Numbered from the stretch's first letter, positions 6,456 through 13,563 are shown. The stretch: DNA of 35,566 nt from Prochlorococcus sp. AG-347-K16 (GCA_003281405.1 QCCD01000015.1:1-35566); one strand, 5' to 3'. The notes: a model not told the origin generated them from the sequence alone. Numbers and translations: made by a program.

Positions 6456-6974
6456 ATGGCACTTAATAAAATATTTATGAAAAGAGGATTTTTAAATTAT
6501 CTAATTTTTTCTGGAATTCTTTTTACAAATATAATGAATCAAAATAAGAGTATTGCTTTAACGCAAGAAAATATAGATATCCCAAAAGTTGTTTCTTACA
6601 GATCAGCATCATGTGGTTGTTGCAAAAAATGGATCAATCATTTAAGAGATAATGGATTAGAAGTTGTTGATAATATAATTGAGGATGTTTCTGTAGTTAA
6701 AAACCAATATCAAATTCCCAATAATCTGAGATCATGTCACTCTGCTCAAATAGCTATCTATACGATTGAAGGACATGTACCGATTGAATCAATCAACAAA
6801 CTTTTTAGAGAAAAACCAAATATCAATGGGATAGCAGTTCCCGGCATGCCACTTGGCTCTCCAGGGATGGAAATTCATTCTCACGACTCGCACTCTCATG
6901 ATTATGAGAGCTACAAAGTAGTTTCATTTAGTAAAACTGGCAAAACAAAAATATTTGATAAAGTCTCTCCTTAA
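6456..6974 (+). CDS. DUF411 metal-binding protein
   Basis: 172 residues. An N-terminal hydrophobic segment (about 12-28) serves as signal or anchor, then the DUF411 domain: YRSASCGCCKKW with Cys53, Cys55 and Cys56, RSCHSA (Cys94, His95), EGHVP (His107) and the closing PGMPLGSPGME. The family is periplasmic, and its conserved Cys/His set is thought to bind copper or related soft metals. An unusual His/Asp-rich insertion, HSHDSHSHDYE (141-151), sits just after the conserved end motif and adds likely extra metal ligands. The gene is the centre of the operon 5453-7479, with 61 bases separating it from the MauE-like gene. Confidence 0.85.
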   Translation: MALNKIFMKRGFLNYLIFSGILFTNIMNQNKSIALTQENIDIPKVVSYRSASCGCCKKWINHLRDNGLEVVDNIIEDVSVVKNQYQIPNNLRSCHSAQIAIYTIEGHVPIESINKLFREKPNINGIAVPGMPLGSPGMEIHSHDSHSHDYESYKVVSFSKTGKTKIFDKVSP

Positions 6975-6996
6975 TACAAATACTTAATTTGAAATA

Positions 6997-7218
6997 ATGC
7001 ATATTTTTCTTAGAAATTTTAAATTTTTTATTTTTTTATTCTCCTTATCTCTAAATTTAAATAGTTATTCGCATGCACATATTAGGGGCACATTTCTTTC
7101 TGAAGAGGACGCCGAAAATAGATCTTTAGAACTTGGTTGCGAAGGAATACATAAGAATCAAGATAAATGGATGCCATGCAAAAACGAAAAAGATTTACAT
7201 ATCTATTTGAGGAAATAG
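6997..7218 (+). CDS. DUF3721 family secreted protein
   Basis: 73 residues. A clear signal peptide (hydrophobic residues 8-24) is followed by AHIRGTFLSEEDAENRSLEL, then LGCEGIHKNQDKWMPC, the DUF3721 core with Cys48, His52 and Cys61, and a later His68. The paired Cys/His arrangement suggests metal or disulfide chemistry outside the cytoplasm. It is 22 bases after DUF411 and directly abuts the next start (TAG-ATG). Activity is unknown; association with DUF411 in one operon argues for a shared metal role. Confidence 0.8.
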   Translation: MHIFLRNFKFFIFLFSLSLNLNSYSHAHIRGTFLSEEDAENRSLELGCEGIHKNQDKWMPCKNEKDLHIYLRK

Positions 7219-7479
7219 ATGGAAAAATTAAAAACAAATCAAAGAAAAATTCACAGAAAAATAACCGCAATTTCAGCAATCCCTTTACTAATTACTATTT
7301 TATCTGGGACTATCTATAGTATTGTTCAACCACTAGGAATAGATGCTTTTTGGTTAATAAAATGGCATACAGGTAATTTTGGCATTATTAATTTGCAACC
7401 TTTTTACTCGATATTTCTTGGTATAGCTTCAATAATCTCAATAATATCTGGCGTTAAACTATTACAAAAAAAATCTTAG
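7219..7479 (+). CDS. Small two- to three-helix membrane protein, PepSY-associated-like
   Basis: 86 residues. A basic N-terminus (TNQRKIHRKITA) leads into a membrane helix (AISAIPLLITILSGTIYSI), a short loop with WLIKWHTG, and a second helix pair to ISGVKLLQKK. The RKIHRK-helix-WHTG layout resembles single modules of PepSY-associated membrane proteins, which often accompany iron or copper reductases; the two histidines could be haem or metal ligands. It is the last gene of the operon and starts on the base after the DUF3721 stop. Family call tentative. Confidence 0.6.
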   Translation: MEKLKTNQRKIHRKITAISAIPLLITILSGTIYSIVQPLGIDAFWLIKWHTGNFGIINLQPFYSIFLGIASIISIISGVKLLQKKS

Positions 7480-7507
7480 ATATATTCAAAATTAGGCCAA
7501 AATCTAA

Positions 7508-7705
7508 CTAATTAATACTATTTGCGCCCCCACTTACTAAGAAAATTATCGCTCCTAGTGCCATTGTTGCTACACCCATGTAAGGGTATTTCTTAATTCT
7601 TGATTTAGTAATTGGAAGCCATGTAAGGTATCTATCAGACTTATTTAATTCATTTTTTTTTCTAGGTGGCAATCCTAATTCTTCTCTTCTTTTAGCTTCG
7701 CCCAT
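7508..7705 (-). CDS. DUF2839 family small membrane protein
   Basis: 65 residues. Opens with the family signature MGEAKRREELGLPPR, followed by a linker and one membrane helix near the C-terminus (MGVATMALGAIIFLVSG). DUF2839 is confined to cyanobacteria and has no known function. A paralogue with the same signature lies at 9915-10130. The gene faces the end of the DUF411 operon, 28 bases away. Confidence 0.85.
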   Translation of the reverse strand: MGEAKRREELGLPPRKKNELNKSDRYLTWLPITKSRIKKYPYMGVATMALGAIIFLVSGGANSIN

Positions 7706-7811
7706 AATCTTAAATTTGTTTATGTATCAATATTAAAAATTATGTTCTACACCTGCGAGTTAAATTTATTAAAAGCAGAGGTCCTTTATAGATAAACAAA
7801 TTATTTAAAAT

Positions 7812-7958
7812 TTATTTAGCCTTCTTTAAATATAGATTCTTTGTGTTTGCCTGATCTGATGTAAATAACAAAATTAAGATAGTTCCAACTAGAAATGAAA
7901 AAATCATTGTCAAACCAACAACTTCAACCATTTCACTAGGCAGATAATTTAGAAACAT
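7812..7958 (-). CDS. Small single-helix membrane protein, 38-48 residues
   Basis: From ATG 7958 the frame gives MFLNYLPSEMVEVVGLTMIF, then FLVGTILILLFTSDQANTKN and a basic tail (YLKKAK). A second in-frame ATG at 7931 gives a 38-residue form starting MVEVVG. One membrane helix spans the middle. AGAG in the leader of the longer form favours 7958 slightly. Length and layout resemble small photosystem-type subunits, but the sequence matches none I can name. Confidence 0.5.
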   Translation of the reverse strand: MFLNYLPSEMVEVVGLTMIFSFLVGTILILLFTSDQANTKNLYLKKAK

Positions 7959-8113
7959 TAATGAATAGATCTCTTATCTTAAACTTAGCAATTGTATTTT
8001 TTATGTAAAGTAAGTATTCCTCCTTAAATTTCGAAAAGAACTTTCTGAGACTTTTTAATCTTTATTTATTTTTATTTGCTGGATAAATCTAGTTCTAGCC
8101 GATCACAATTTTC

Positions 8114-8404
8114 TTACTTAGCTATTCCTATTTTCTTAAGCAATTTCAGGTAAGGCAAGGCCCAATTTCCAAAGGTAAAAGAGATTGTCGTATTTTTTGT
8201 AGTTGATAAAAATGATTTAGAACGTGTAGAGGCTAATTTAGAAAATATCTTAATAGTATCTGCTTCTAGATTATCCATATACAATTTTTTTTGAACACCT
8301 CGATCTTTCTTTTGGGGTAAATAATTTTCTATAAACCATAAAACTTGATCTAAATTTGATTTATTGGGTACGAATTTAATTTGTTTATTTTTCTTTTTAA
8401 ACAT
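8114..8404 (-). CDS. Hypothetical basic protein
   Basis: 96 residues, strongly basic, soluble. It contains LDQVLWFIENYLPQKKDRG, a Ser/Thr-rich middle (STRSKSFLSTTKNTTISF) and FGNWALPYLKLLKKIGIAK at the end. No signal peptide, cysteine cluster or known motif. It looks like a genuine alpha-helical domain at each end with a flexible centre. It lies 152 bases upstream of the minus-strand gene ending at 7812, so independent transcription is likely. Function unknown. Confidence 0.6.
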   Translation of the reverse strand: MFKKKNKQIKFVPNKSNLDQVLWFIENYLPQKKDRGVQKKLYMDNLEADTIKIFSKLASTRSKSFLSTTKNTTISFTFGNWALPYLKLLKKIGIAK

Positions 8405-8540
8405 ATTTATTTACCTCTTAATTACTGAATTAAATTTGCCATTTATATAATTTAAATCAATAGTAAAAGCATCAAAATTATTTTCTTTTTAATAATCGAT
8501 AATCAAAAAAATAAATTAATAATTACTTTGTTTTTATAAA

Positions 8541-8571
8541 AGAAAAAAAGAGAGGGATAAAACCCCCTCTT
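8541..8571 (-). terminator. Rho-independent terminator for the gene at 8596-8766
   Basis: On the minus strand AAGAGGGGG pairs with CCCTCTCTT (one G-T/mismatch), with loop TTTTAT, and is followed by seven T's, CTTTT. It lies 25 bases after the stop of the minus-strand gene above it, which supports that gene being expressed. Confidence 0.75.
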
Positions 8572-8595
8572 AATTGATCAGTTTCAAAAAAGAAT

Positions 8596-8766
8596 TTAAT
8601 TTTTTGAGTCTTTCAATTTCATTTCTTTTTGTGTTTTCCTGATTCTTTCTTCAAAGACGGATCTTCTATATGGAGTAACTTCTCCGCTTTTAGTTGCCAA
8701 AAGTTGGGCTTCATATAGCCTATTGGCTCTTTTGATTTTTTCTCTTATTTGTAAGAGGTTATTCAT
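8596..8766 (-). CDS. Small helical hypothetical protein, 56 residues
   Basis: ATG 8766-8764 reads MNNLLQIREKIKRANRLYEA, then QLLATKSGEVTPYRRSVFEE and a basic helix to KDSKN. It is a charged helix-turn-helix-like pair of helices; the turn is KSGEVTPYR. A strong terminator follows and a direct repeat lies upstream (8835-8851), making this a self-contained transcription unit. No membrane segment; could be a nucleic-acid or protein-binding adaptor, but that is a guess. Confidence 0.6.
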   Translation of the reverse strand: MNNLLQIREKIKRANRLYEAQLLATKSGEVTPYRRSVFEERIRKTQKEMKLKDSKN

Positions 8767-8834
8767 GGTCTTTTGCAGTTAATGAGAATCCCGTTCCCTA
8801 CTCCCATTTCATGCGTCCAGAGATATAAACTTGG

Positions 8835-8851
8835 ATGAACGTAAATGAACG
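8835..8851. promoter_or_regulatory. Tandem direct repeat ATGAACG with 10-base period
   Basis: ATGAACG occurs at 8835-8841 and 8845-8851, exactly ten bases apart, one helical turn. This is the geometry of OmpR-family response-regulator sites. It lies about 70 bases upstream of the minus-strand gene starting at 8766. Confidence 0.4.
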
Positions 8852-8955
8852 ATAACATCTTAAAAAAAATTCTGCGAGAGTAATTTTTACTAAATTTTTC
8901 TCAAAAAAATAAATATTGAATAGATAGTATAAATAAGGTTTTGATATTTCCTAAA

Positions 8956-9231
8956 TTAGGATAAGAAAATTGTTTGCGACCCATCATTATTATCCTGAAT
9001 CATTATTTTTTTATTAGGGAAAATATCTGATAATATTCTTTTCAAATTTGAATTATCTGAATGAATTATATTACTCATATTTTTTGAATTAATTTTCCAA
9101 TTTTCATCTACAAATAGTTCTTTATCATCGCCTTTTTTATTCTCCAGTGATGTCTTATTTAGAATCTTAAGTAACAGTTCTGAATCATAATCTTTAAATT
9201 CTTCAGGGCCCTCTTTAAAATTTTTAATCAT
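8956..9231 (-). CDS. Hypothetical acidic protein
   Basis: 91 residues: FKEGPEEFKDYDSELLLKIL, a Lys/Asp/Glu-rich middle, then LKRILSDIFPNKKIMIQDNN and DGSQTIFLS. Soluble, no cysteine, probably mixed alpha/beta. Its start codon is immediately preceded by a perfect 10-base inverted repeat (9232-9258), which could hide or mark the ribosome entry site. Not recognised. Confidence 0.6.
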   Translation of the reverse strand: MIKNFKEGPEEFKDYDSELLLKILNKTSLENKKGDDKELFVDENWKINSKNMSNIIHSDNSNLKRILSDIFPNKKIMIQDNNDGSQTIFLS

Positions 9232-9258
9232 GATTTAGAAATCTAATGTTTCTAAATC
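9232..9258 (-). promoter_or_regulatory. Perfect hairpin abutting the start codon of the 8956-9231 gene
   Basis: GATTTAGAAA (9232-9241) and TTTCTAAATC (9249-9258) are perfect complementary arms around a 7-base loop. In the minus-strand transcript the hairpin ends on the base before the ATG at 9231. There is no separate Shine-Dalgarno, so the stem would either block initiation, act as an operator at DNA level, or define a leaderless boundary. Confidence 0.5.
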
Positions 9259-9457
9259 TTGCATAAGAAATTTGAAGAATACAAGGTATTAATTACCTAA
9301 AGATTTCTCTTAAGATAAAAAATCCAGATGCAATTACAATAATTTTCTTTAGAAAATTTAATTCCAAAATAGCTAAAGAATGATATTTAAAAAGATTAAT
9401 TAATCATTTACACCATTTATTTACTTGTTAGGTTGCAATTGAAGGAATCAGAAAAAG

Positions 9458-9589
9458 ATGCCAAGAGTAATTAACAAAAAAATTAGACTTTTAAGATGGT
9501 TAAACTCAGGCATGATACTACCATTTATCATTATGGCTGCATCATCATCAATCATTCTTTATGGTGTTTTATTTATCCTAATAAAATAA
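9458..9589 (+). CDS. Small membrane protein, 43 residues
   Basis: ATG 9458 to TAA 9587-9589: a basic amphipathic N-terminus (MPRVINKKIRLLRWLNSG) then one long hydrophobic helix (MILPFIIMAASSSIILYGVL) and IK. Positive-inside rule puts the N-terminus in the cytoplasm. GAAGGAA lies about ten bases before the ATG as a ribosome site. It converges on the minus-strand gene ending at 9599. Function unknown. Confidence 0.6.
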   Translation: MPRVINKKIRLLRWLNSGMILPFIIMAASSSIILYGVLFILIK

Positions 9590-9598
9590 TTTTTTAAT

Positions 9599-9733
9599 TT
9601 AAGCAGCTAAGTTTTCCTCAGATTTAGACATAATTATTGCAGCTTTTTTTAATAAACTAACTACTTCTTTTCTTCCAACTGCATTATCAGCTTGACGCAT
9701 TATTTCATAATATTTTTTATTTATTTTCTTCAT
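9599..9733 (-). CDS. Small helical protein, paralogue of the 18734-18871 gene
   Basis: 44 residues: MKKINKKYYEIMRQADNAVG then RKEVVSLLKKAAIIMSKSEE and NLAA. It shares the layout K-KKY-x(5)-QA-N-x-x-GRKE-x-x-SL-K-A with the 45-residue product at 18734-18871, so the two form a small family. Helix, Gly turn, helix; no membrane segment. The existence of a diverged second copy is good evidence that both are real genes. Function unknown. Confidence 0.65.
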   Translation of the reverse strand: MKKINKKYYEIMRQADNAVGRKEVVSLLKKAAIIMSKSEENLAA

Positions 9734-9914
9734 AAATAGTTTTTATTTAATCTAAAATTACAACACCACATGATAGTGTCAACTGTAAATAATTCTCATA
9801 TATTATTTCTTTGATTATTTTTGCACAATAAAAATTGCTCATTTATTATCCTTCAAGTTTTTTTAATTGATGATGCCAAAAAATCATAAATATCAAAATT
9901 AATAGTCCTTTTAA

Positions 9915-10130
9915 TTAAGCTATATTGAAGGATTTGAAAACATAAAATAAACCTCCGATTAGGATCAATATCGCAGCTCCATAAAAAAGAAAAGGGATAA
10001 TTGGATATTTATACAATGTAGTCCTTACTTTTTGTTGTATGGCTTTTTTATCAAGTTGAGGTAACTTTATATCTTCAGTTTTTTCTCTAGGCGGAATACC
10101 TAAATTTTTTCTTCTCTTTGCCTCTCCCAT
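9915..10130 (-). CDS. DUF2839 family small membrane protein, second copy
   Basis: 71 residues starting from the ATG of MGEAKRRKNLGIPPR, the DUF2839 signature; an earlier in-frame ATG at 10157 would overlap the upstream gene and add nine unrelated residues, so 10130 is preferred. A linker precedes a C-terminal membrane helix (YPIIPFLFYGAAILILIGGL). The upstream gene stops two bases before this start, so the pair is co-transcribed. Paralogue of 7508-7705. Function unknown. Confidence 0.82.
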   Translation of the reverse strand: MGEAKRRKNLGIPPREKTEDIKLPQLDKKAIQQKVRTTLYKYPIIPFLFYGAAILILIGGLFYVFKSFNIA

Positions 10131-10132
10131 AA

Positions 10133-10363
10133 TTAATACTGAGGAATTCCCATACATTTTAAATAATTTTTATCAGCTAAATCTAAAATTTTATTCCATT
10201 CTTCATGAGATATTTCCAAATTATTTTTAAAATCATTTTCAAATTTAAGAATACATCTTTTTTCTATATTTTCTGGAGAATTATAGTTTCTTAAAAAAGT
10301 AAAACTCAAATACGATAATGATGAAAAAACTATAAGTACTTTAGCGATTCTAAAATTATTCAT
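10133..10363 (-). CDS. Hypothetical secreted or anchored protein
   Basis: 76 residues. A hydrophobic N-terminal segment (VLIVFSSLSYLSFTFL, residues 9-24) acts as signal anchor. The rest is a helical domain with ENIEKRCILKFENDF and a second cysteine in YLKCMGIPQY, which could form a disulfide outside the membrane. Co-transcribed with the DUF2839 gene that starts two bases after its stop. Function unknown. Confidence 0.6.
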   Translation of the reverse strand: MNNFRIAKVLIVFSSLSYLSFTFLRNYNSPENIEKRCILKFENDFKNNLEISHEEWNKILDLADKNYLKCMGIPQY

Positions 10364-10440
10364 ATCTTGGATCCTATTTCCTTATAAATAAATTACTTTT
10401 GGTTTTATAATTAATTTAATCTATTTAAAAAAATTATCAA

Positions 10441-10638
10441 ATGATAAATTCGGTAAATTTTAACCATTTGCCTATTCAGGATTTGGTTGTTTCAGGGTTA
10501 ATAATCTTTATAATGTCGACGATTATTGCCAATATTTATGACCCATTATTAGGAATAACTTATGCATTTGGGAATATACTTACTCTTACTTTTTTGAGTT
10601 GGTTATACAAAGAGACTTGGAGTGATCCAAAGAAATAA
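10441..10638 (+). CDS. Small two-helix membrane protein
   Basis: 65 residues with helices at about 15-33 (LVVSGLIIFIMSTIIANIY) and 38-55 (GITYAFGNILTLTFLSWL) and a charged C-terminus (KETWSDPKK). Divergent from the gene at 10363, sharing a 77-base promoter region. Sequence not recognised. Confidence 0.6.
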   Translation: MINSVNFNHLPIQDLVVSGLIIFIMSTIIANIYDPLLGITYAFGNILTLTFLSWLYKETWSDPKK

Positions 10639-10667
10639 ATCAAATTTAAAAAAGATAAATAAAAAAA

Positions 10668-10781
10668 CTACTTCTGTATTTTTAACTTTGAAGAATACTT
10701 TAAATTAACAATGTAAGTTGCAACAAGAGATAGTATCAAAAAAAATAATAAGCTCTCTAGAGTTGATTGAGGCATAACCAT
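10668..10781 (-). CDS. Small single-helix membrane protein, 37 residues
   Basis: ATG 10781-10779 reads MVMPQSTLESLLFFLILSLV then ATYIVNLKYSSKLKIQK. One membrane helix (about residues 8-25) and a basic tail. A second ATG at codon 3 is equally possible. Converges on the two-helix gene ending at 10638. Function unknown. Confidence 0.5.
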   Translation of the reverse strand: MVMPQSTLESLLFFLILSLVATYIVNLKYSSKLKIQK

Positions 10782-10862
10782 AATAAGTAACAAAAATAAT
10801 ACATTTCTACAAAAACGAATTCTGAAGAAAAATCAACCCTTTAATTATTTTTTATTTTCAAA

Positions 10863-12167
10863 TTAATAAATCCCGATCCCAAAAAATGAATGTGCTATAA
10901 ACAATAAACTAAATAATGTTAAGAAAATTAATCCTATCCAGCTTATTGTTTTTAGAAAAAATCCATATCTATTTTTAATTGGTACTAATTTGCTATTTAT
11001 AGTATCCATTGCCATCCATGCAAATAACGGTGCGGTTAGAAAGCTTCCAGTCATTGCAGCAAATACAAAATCTTTTACTCCTATACCTCCAGACCTTGCA
11101 ATAAGCAAAGCTATTAATGATGCAAAGATATGTATAATCATCCAGAGTTGAAATCTATTTCGCTCTGAATTGGAATCCATACGTCCAAAATCAGTCCCTC
11201 TCAATAAGCCTTGAATAGCAGAAATACTTCTTGGATATGCATCTAGACAAGTAATTGTAGTACTAAACATTGCGGCAAATGCTGCAGGTATTATGATCCA
11301 TTTAGCCCAATTACCAATGGATTTAGTGTAAAGGAGTATTAACTTTTGAGCAAAGGAGACTCCACTTCCGGAAAGCATTCCATCGCCAGTACCATACATT
11401 GTTATTGCTCCAAGAGTAAGGAAGAAAATAGCCGTAACAACAGTTATTAAGTAACCGAGATTAAAATCAAATTCTGCTTCACTGATATTTGGCTTATAGT
11501 TTGAATCTTTCGCTCGAGAAAACATCCATAAAGAAGGCCAAACACATAACTCTACTGGGCAAGGCATCCATCCCATTAAAGGGATCAAAAAAGCTAAATT
11601 TGTTAACTTCCATGGGCTGATTTCTGGTTCAAAAAAACTCATATTTAAGGACTCATTTATTGACCCTTTGAACAAAAGCGATAAAACTGCAAATAATGTT
11701 AATAAAGTTAGTATAGATACTAAAAATTTTGAAATTCTATCAAGGGCTTTATATTTACCAAGAATTAATATCATTCCAGAAACAATCAGGATTCCTATCG
11801 ACAAATCCATTGCTGGAAAAGTTGAGAAAAAGGGAATATTTGTTAAAAGGACACCAGAGACAAAACTTACAGCAGCTATTGTGAAAGTACCTGTAATTAG
11901 ACTAACTATCAGAAATAAAGGAAGATATAAAGAATTCCTCTCTTTAAAACCTTCTAATAATGATTTACCAGTAGATGCCGTAAATCTAGGACCAACCAAC
12001 AAGAATGGATATTTCAAAATATTAGTAAGAAGGATTAGGCCAACTAATGAAAATCCAAACCTTGCACCAGCAGTAGTGGATGATAATAAATGAGAACCCC
12101 CAATTGCAGCTCCAGCTAGGACAATTCCTGGACCTAAACTTTTTTGTATTCCTTTTGTTAAATTCAT
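10863..12167 (-). CDS. Nramp-superfamily transporter with non-canonical metal site
   Basis: 434 residues, about eleven membrane helices, LeuT-like fold. LGPGIVLAGA at residues 11-20 and TTAGARFGF (31-39) align with TM1 of MntH. But the canonical DPGN metal motif is replaced by GGSH (23-26), and in TM6 the canonical MPHN reads MPCP (201-204). Canonical Nramps move Mn2+ or Fe2+ with protons using the Asp, Asn and Met of these motifs. Losing the Asp and Asn argues for a different substrate or coupling. Met201 and Cys203 could still bind a soft metal. Length is typical for the superfamily. No operon partner is obvious. Family membership is firm; substrate is open. Confidence 0.85.
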   Translation of the reverse strand: MNLTKGIQKSLGPGIVLAGAAIGGSHLLSSTTAGARFGFSLVGLILLTNILKYPFLLVGPRFTASTGKSLLEGFKERNSLYLPLFLIVSLITGTFTIAAVSFVSGVLLTNIPFFSTFPAMDLSIGILIVSGMILILGKYKALDRISKFLVSILTLLTLFAVLSLLFKGSINESLNMSFFEPEISPWKLTNLAFLIPLMGWMPCPVELCVWPSLWMFSRAKDSNYKPNISEAEFDFNLGYLITVVTAIFFLTLGAITMYGTGDGMLSGSGVSFAQKLILLYTKSIGNWAKWIIIPAAFAAMFSTTITCLDAYPRSISAIQGLLRGTDFGRMDSNSERNRFQLWMIIHIFASLIALLIARSGGIGVKDFVFAAMTGSFLTAPLFAWMAMDTINSKLVPIKNRYGFFLKTISWIGLIFLTLFSLLFIAHSFFGIGIY

Positions 12168-12183
12168 GTTTTAATCAAATGAT

Positions 12184-12300
12184 TTAATTTACTTTTTGAG
12201 CCCTTCTAAATTTATTTTTTAATACTCTTTTTTTTACCCCAAAAACAGATAATGAGTGAAAAATAAGAAGTATAATTAAGAATCCTATTCGAAGTTTCAT
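12184..12300 (-). CDS. Small membrane protein, 38 residues
   Basis: ATG 12300-12298 reads MKLRIGFLIILLIFHSLSVF then GVKKRVLKNKFRRAQKVN. The leader has GAAGGAGATATCTT, a near-perfect Shine-Dalgarno, rare in this window, which strongly supports the start. One membrane helix followed by a very basic tail. It ends 16 bases before the start of the Nramp gene on the same strand, so it may be its leader partner. Confidence 0.65.
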   Translation of the reverse strand: MKLRIGFLIILLIFHSLSVFGVKKRVLKNKFRRAQKVN

Positions 12301-12327
12301 AAGATATCTCCTTCAAATATGCTTTTA

Positions 12328-12444
12328 TCAGATATTTATTTTGTATTCAACCTCTTTTCTCCATAAAATCTTCAAAAACCTATCTAAAACATCTAATTCT
12401 TTTTTTTCAATATTTTTTAGATTTTTATTATTTTGTTTTTGCAT
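12328..12444 (-). CDS. Small charged hypothetical protein, 38 residues
   Basis: ATG 12444-12442 reads MQKQNNKNLKNIEKKELDVL then DRFLKILWRKEVEYKINI. Helical and basic with an amphipathic C-terminal half; no membrane segment. The stop lies 27 bases before the next gene on the same strand. Low-complexity at the start, so moderate confidence. Confidence 0.4.
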   Translation of the reverse strand: MQKQNNKNLKNIEKKELDVLDRFLKILWRKEVEYKINI

Positions 12445-12529
12445 AAATTATTGCCTAATTATTTCAAATTTAAACTAAGCTAAAAGAAACACAATAAGCA
12501 ATACTTCTTAAAATTTTTTGTAGTTTTTT

Positions 12530-12886
12530 TTAATTTGATATGTATTTTTCTGCCCTTCTTAATGCTTTTATTGCTCCTCTGTAATCATGATTTTTTAATT
12601 TTTCCTCACTTTTACGTTCCAACATTTGTACTATTTCATTTCTCTTAATTGCATCAATTTTTAGCTTATGATCAAATATAAGATCGAATTTTGAAGAGTA
12701 CAAACTAGATAATTCTTCTCTATATTTTTCAATAATTTTTTCATCACAAGATTTAGATTTCAATATCTCCTTAGCTTTAATTTTGTCGTCTAAAGCTCCT
12801 TTAAAATTTCCAAGTTTAAATTTCTTTTCACTTGATCGGGTTAGCTTAATAATATTTCCCAATATCAATTCACCAGAATCTTCCAT
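12530..12886 (-). CDS. Hypothetical helical protein, TPR-like
   Basis: 118 residues, nearly all helical and highly charged. Two similar helix pairs, EKKFKLGNFKGALDDKIKAK (20-39) and EEKLKNHDYRGAIKALRRAE (94-113), share the G-x-x-x-GA-x-x-x-x-x-A type spacing of TPR helices (NFKGALDD versus DYRGAIKA). That suggests a small protein-binding scaffold. No membrane segment or cysteine cluster. Partner unknown. Confidence 0.6.
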   Translation of the reverse strand: MEDSGELILGNIIKLTRSSEKKFKLGNFKGALDDKIKAKEILKSKSCDEKIIEKYREELSSLYSSKFDLIFDHKLKIDAIKRNEIVQMLERKSEEKLKNHDYRGAIKALRRAEKYISN

Positions 12887-12966
12887 TTTTTTTTGCTGAC
12901 CAAAATTAATCCTATCAGCCTAAAGAAAAAAAAGAATTCATTTTTAATAATCAAATAAATAATTAA

Positions 12967-13266
12967 TTAGCCAATAACAAGTCCTCTTTCAAGAAGTAAA
13001 TCGAAAACCTCCACACTTTTCGTTTTCCCAAATTGTGGGGGCTTATGTAAATCTAATATTTCAGCAAGGCACATTATCCAATAAGTATCTTTTTTTAAAT
13101 TAAGACTTTCGCATACATGAGAGGGAGCAGATTTAAAACATCCAAATTCTGTTGATATATTAATGTTCATTATTTGAGTTTCAAGTTCAAGACTTAAGAG
13201 TTCTATTTCTTGCTCAGAAAGGGCTGAACCAAATGAATATGATTCAATTAAAAGTTGGTAATTCAT
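12967..13266 (-). CDS. Hypothetical protein, paralogue of the 18985-19275 gene
   Basis: 99 residues: LSEQEIELLSLELETQI, then KSAPSHVCESLNLKKDTYWI and MCLAEILDLHKPPQFGK. The order of AP-x-x-(V/I)C-x-x-L-L, a Trp, a Cys and a (I/V)LD is shared with the product of 18985-19275 (KAPKNICKKLGLDENSCWQL, CCAAVLDSSRP), so these are diverged copies of one family. Soluble, with conserved Cys residues. It lies 15 bases after the DUF3764 gene, probably in one transcript. Function unknown. Confidence 0.65.
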   Translation of the reverse strand: MNYQLLIESYSFGSALSEQEIELLSLELETQIMNINISTEFGCFKSAPSHVCESLNLKKDTYWIMCLAEILDLHKPPQFGKTKSVEVFDLLLERGLVIG

Positions 13267-13281
13267 TAAAGAATTATTTTT

Positions 13282-13563
13282 TTAAGAAATCCAGCGTGTT
13301 ATTTTTGTACCCTCATAAATATGTCCTGATGCTTCAACTATAGGTTTTGTTTCAAGATTCATAAAAATATCATATAAAACATTTTCTGGTCCTTGAAAAA
13401 TTACAGTTGCCCTTTGAGGATCATCTAATGATTTACCAATATAAAATGTTTTAACTCCCATTTCTTTAAACATCGTCTGCTGTTCTTTTGCATTCATATG
13501 TGATTCATACTCCTCATAGGTATTACTTAGTTGAAAATCTAAAATAGTCGTTTCAATAGTCAT
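13282..13563 (-). CDS. DUF3764 family protein
   Basis: 93 residues. Starts MTIETTILDFQLSNTYEEYE, contains MFKEMGVKTFYIGKS and DPQRATVIFQGPENVLYDIF, ending THITRW-like (TKITRWIS). This is the pattern of DUF3764, a small dimeric alpha/beta-barrel family restricted mainly to marine cyanobacteria. Soluble, function unknown. Divergent from the SNF transporter gene, with a 134-base shared promoter region; the paralogue-family gene 12967-13266 follows on the same strand. Confidence 0.75.
   Translation of the reverse strand: MTIETTILDFQLSNTYEEYESHMNAKEQQTMFKEMGVKTFYIGKSLDDPQRATVIFQGPENVLYDIFMNLETKPIVEASGHIYEGTKITRWIS

Noticed and set aside
11668-12093. 141-codon plus-strand frame
   Set aside because: Antisense shadow of the Nramp transporter gene, whose frame has clear family motifs.
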